Shown here: positions 6,334-7,366 of the stretch, in pieces
How the letters are laid out: each line of letters opens with the position of its first letter
Numbering within the stretch: the stretch's first letter is position 1
Position numbers and translations under genes: made by a program
NCBI GenBank assembly: GCA_030598905.1
Contig: JAUVPA010000089.1
Coordinates: 1 to 7,366, forward strand
Source: Acidimicrobiia bacterium
GTDB taxonomy: Bacteria > Actinomycetota > Acidimicrobiia > Spongiisociales > UBA5794
Direction of reading: 5' to 3'
DNA length: 7,366 nt
Notes under the pieces: generated by a model
The model's database searches: none
Told to the model about the DNA's origin: nothing
Seen by the model: the letters and a program-made list of their open reading frames with translations, nothing else

Positions 6334-6714
6334 TCAGGAAGCGAGCTTGGTACGCGCTGTCTCGGTGTCGTCGACCGTCAACGCGAAGTGCAGGCCTTCC
6401 GCACTGGAGTGGAGCAGGTAGATCGTGTCGATGTTCACGCCGGCGACGGCGAGATCCTCTGCGACGCTGGCCAGACTGCCCGGCTGATTGGGGAGGAAGG
6501 TATCGAGGACGGCACGCTCCTCGAATCTGACCCCGGCCTCACCCAGGACGCGCCGGGCGGCTGCGGCGTCGTCGACCATGAAACGGAGGAGACTCTCGCC
6601 GTCGATCGCCATGGCGGCGAGTGTTTCGATGTTGATTCCCGCATCGGCGAGCCTGCGGGCGAGAGTCGCAAGCTGTCCGGGCCGGTTGGCGAGGGTCACC
6701 GAGAACTCCGTCAT
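6334..6714 (-). CDS. Double ACT-domain protein, copy 1 (promoter-distal)
   Basis: A 126-aa protein made of two ACT domains (about 1-60 and 67-124). ACT domains bind amino acids or other small ligands and usually act as allosteric regulatory modules. Each half shows the PGxLAxxAxxLAxAGxNI helix pattern: NRPGQLATLARRLADAGINI (10-29) and NQPGSLASVAEDLAVAGVNI (76-95). No catalytic domain is attached, so it is a stand-alone regulator or ligand sensor. AGGA lies 7 bases before the ATG. The gene is the middle member of a three-gene - strand operon, 16 bases after its paralogue and 5 bases before the luciferase-like gene. It aligns without gaps to the upstream copy at roughly 45% identity by eye, pointing to an old tandem duplication. 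Confidence 0.88.
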   Translation of the reverse strand: MTEFSVTLANRPGQLATLARRLADAGINIETLAAMAIDGESLLRFMVDDAAAARRVLGEAGVRFEERAVLDTFLPNQPGSLASVAEDLAVAGVNIDTIYLLHSSAEGLHFALTVDDTETARTKLAS

Positions 6715-6730
6715 GTAGGCATCCTACGCG

Positions 6731-7111
6731 CTAAGCAGCGGTGCCGTTGCCGACGAACTCAGGATCGTCCACCGCGATAGCGAAGCGGAGCTCGCCATCG
6801 TTGGAGCTGAGCAGGTAGAGGCCTTCGATGTTGGTGCCGTTGGCGGCCAGGGCGTCGGCGAGGTCGGCGAGTGCGCCGGGTTTGTCGCGCAGTGTGGCGC
6901 TGACGATGCGCCTCTCGTGATAGCTGACGCCCATGGCGTCGAGCACACCTCTCGCCTCATCGGCGTCGTCGACGACGATGCGGACGAATCCCTGCTCGCC
7001 CACCGTCACTGCGGAGAGAGTACGGATGTTGATGTGGGCCATGTCGAGTTCGCGGGCGAGCTGGGCGAGTTGGCCGGGACGATTGGGCAGGTCGATGGAG
7101 AACTCGATCAT
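6731..7111 (-). CDS. Double ACT-domain protein, copy 2 (promoter-proximal)
   Basis: A 126-aa stand-alone protein of two ACT domains and first gene of the operon. The first domain has NRPGQLAQLARELDMAHINI (10-29), the second DKPGALADLADALAANGTNI (76-95). Both keep the Pro-Gly turn and the Asn-Ile end of the first helix that border the ligand site in regulatory ACT proteins. The C-terminus (FVGNGTAA) differs from copy 1, whose last strand and helix are more regular, so the two may have separated in ligand or partner. The ATG at 7111 lies only 6 bases downstream of a TACGAT -10 element, so the mRNA may be leaderless. It ends in TAG. The ligand is unknown; amino-acid sensing is the family expectation and not shown here. 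Confidence 0.88.
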   Translation of the reverse strand: MIEFSIDLPNRPGQLAQLARELDMAHINIRTLSAVTVGEQGFVRIVVDDADEARGVLDAMGVSYHERRIVSATLRDKPGALADLADALAANGTNIEGLYLLSSNDGELRFAIAVDDPEFVGNGTAA

Positions 7112-7117
7112 GTGTCA

Positions 7118-7123
7118 ATCGTA
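7118..7123 (-). promoter_or_regulatory. -10 element giving a likely leaderless transcript for the ACT/LLM operon
   Basis: TACGAT (TAnnnT) on the - strand is followed by 6 bases and then the ATG at 7111, so the usual start distance places +1 on the A of the start codon. No Shine-Dalgarno is present. Leaderless mRNAs are common in actinomycetes. The -35 region is not recognisable. Confidence 0.45.
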
Positions 7124-7140
7124 CGCGGTGGCGAGTTGCT

Positions 7141-7168
7141 TTGCCTAGCCGGCAATCGAACATATGTT
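7141..7168 (+). promoter_or_regulatory. Putative dnaE2 promoter overlapped by the SOS box
   Basis: TTGCCT (7141-7146), a 16-base spacer and TATGTT (7163-7168) are a moderate sigma-70-type match. The -10 lies within the LexA palindrome, so bound LexA would block polymerase. The +1 would be near 7175, leaving a leader of about 10 bases. Confidence 0.35.
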
Positions 7169-7173
7169 CGATT
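7154..7173. promoter_or_regulatory. LexA-binding SOS box (perfect 20-base palindrome)
   Basis: The 20 bases form a perfect palindrome whose core CGAACATATGTTCG (7157-7170) fits the Gram-positive/actinobacterial LexA consensus CGAAC-N4-GTTCG exactly. It ends 11 bases before the dnaE2 start codon. DNA-damage induction of dnaE2 through LexA is established in mycobacteria, so repression by LexA and release on RecA-driven LexA cleavage is the expected control. The left edge of the palindrome is about 43 bases from the ACT-gene start on the other strand. Confidence 0.93.
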
Positions 7174-7184
7174 AGGGTGGTGGG

Positions 7185-7366
7185 GTGACCCGTTATGCCG
7201 AGCTGCACTGCCACAGCAACTACAGCTTCCTCGACGGGGCATCTCATCCGCATCAGCTGGTGGAACGGGCTGCCGAGTTGGGTTACACCGCTCTCGCTAT
7301 CACCGATCACGATGGCTTTCGCGGTGTGGTCAAAGTGCACCATGCCGCCAAAACCCTTGGCATGCC
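7185..7366 (+). CDS. dnaE2: Error-prone DNA polymerase DnaE2 (ImuC), N-terminal PHP domain, 3' end beyond window
   Basis: Only the first 60 codons are present. The start VTRYAELHCHSNYSFLDGA is the typical opening of DnaE2-type alpha subunits; housekeeping DnaE proteins open with FVHLxxH(S/T)xYSMLDG or similar. Residues His8, His10, Asp41, His42 and Asp43 lie in the HxH and TDHDG motifs of the PHP domain. DnaE2 works with ImuB in damage-induced translesion synthesis and mutagenesis. GTG 7185 is chosen because homology begins there and AGGG lies 7 bases upstream; no earlier in-frame start fits. The exact SOS box directly upstream agrees with the assignment. Whether imuA/imuB follow cannot be seen. 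Confidence 0.9.
   Translation, partial: MTRYAELHCHSNYSFLDGASHPHQLVERAAELGYTALAITDHDGFRGVVKVHHAAKTLGM

Noticed and set aside
7141..7155. Inverted repeat TTGCC-N5-GGCAA beside the SOS box as a second operator
   Set aside because: Five-base arms are common by chance and it overlaps the probable -35; it matches no operator I know.

Overview
The window is high-GC, densely coded chromosomal DNA from an actinomycete. The best clue is a perfect actinobacterial LexA (SOS) box directly in front of a dnaE2-type polymerase gene. Frequent GTG starts, promoter -10 elements very close to start codons, and a LytR-CpsA-Psr protein with an unusual membrane N-terminus agree with this. An uncultured lineage such as the Acidimicrobiia is plausible, but that placement is inference. 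There is no rRNA, tRNA, CRISPR array, transposon or phage gene, and no intergenic stretch longer than about 105 bases.

Left part (1-2499): the conserved C-terminal three quarters of uridine kinase (udk) enter from the left edge on the + strand, interrupted by an in-frame amber codon at 42-44. Converging on it, with a 29-base overlap, is an SGNH/GDSL hydrolase on the - strand. Upstream of that on the same strand is a complete ychF gene for the universal Obg-related ATPase.

Middle part (2500-5271): divergent from ychF is a conserved-looking protein with no function I can name. It is followed by a large membrane-anchored LytR-CpsA-Psr (LCP) enzyme that probably attaches glycopolymers to the cell wall. 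Its catalytic domain carries an insertion with two Asp-rich, calcium-loop-like motifs. A heptamer tandem repeat spans the ychF/unknown-gene divergent junction. A second heptamer repeat forms a long hairpin in the 52-base gap after the LCP gene.

Right part (5324-7366): three - strand genes form a compact operon: two adjacent paralogous double-ACT-domain proteins, then a luciferase-like flavin-dependent oxidoreductase. Divergent from it, running off the right edge, is the start of dnaE2 (imuC), the error-prone DNA polymerase of the SOS mutagenesis pathway, with a 20-base perfect palindrome containing the LexA site.

Most of the content is ordinary core genome. The points deserving a second look are the amber codon in udk, the Asp-rich insertion in the LCP domain, the double-ACT pair coupled to a luciferase-like enzyme, the SOS operator between that operon and dnaE2, and the two heptamer repeats.
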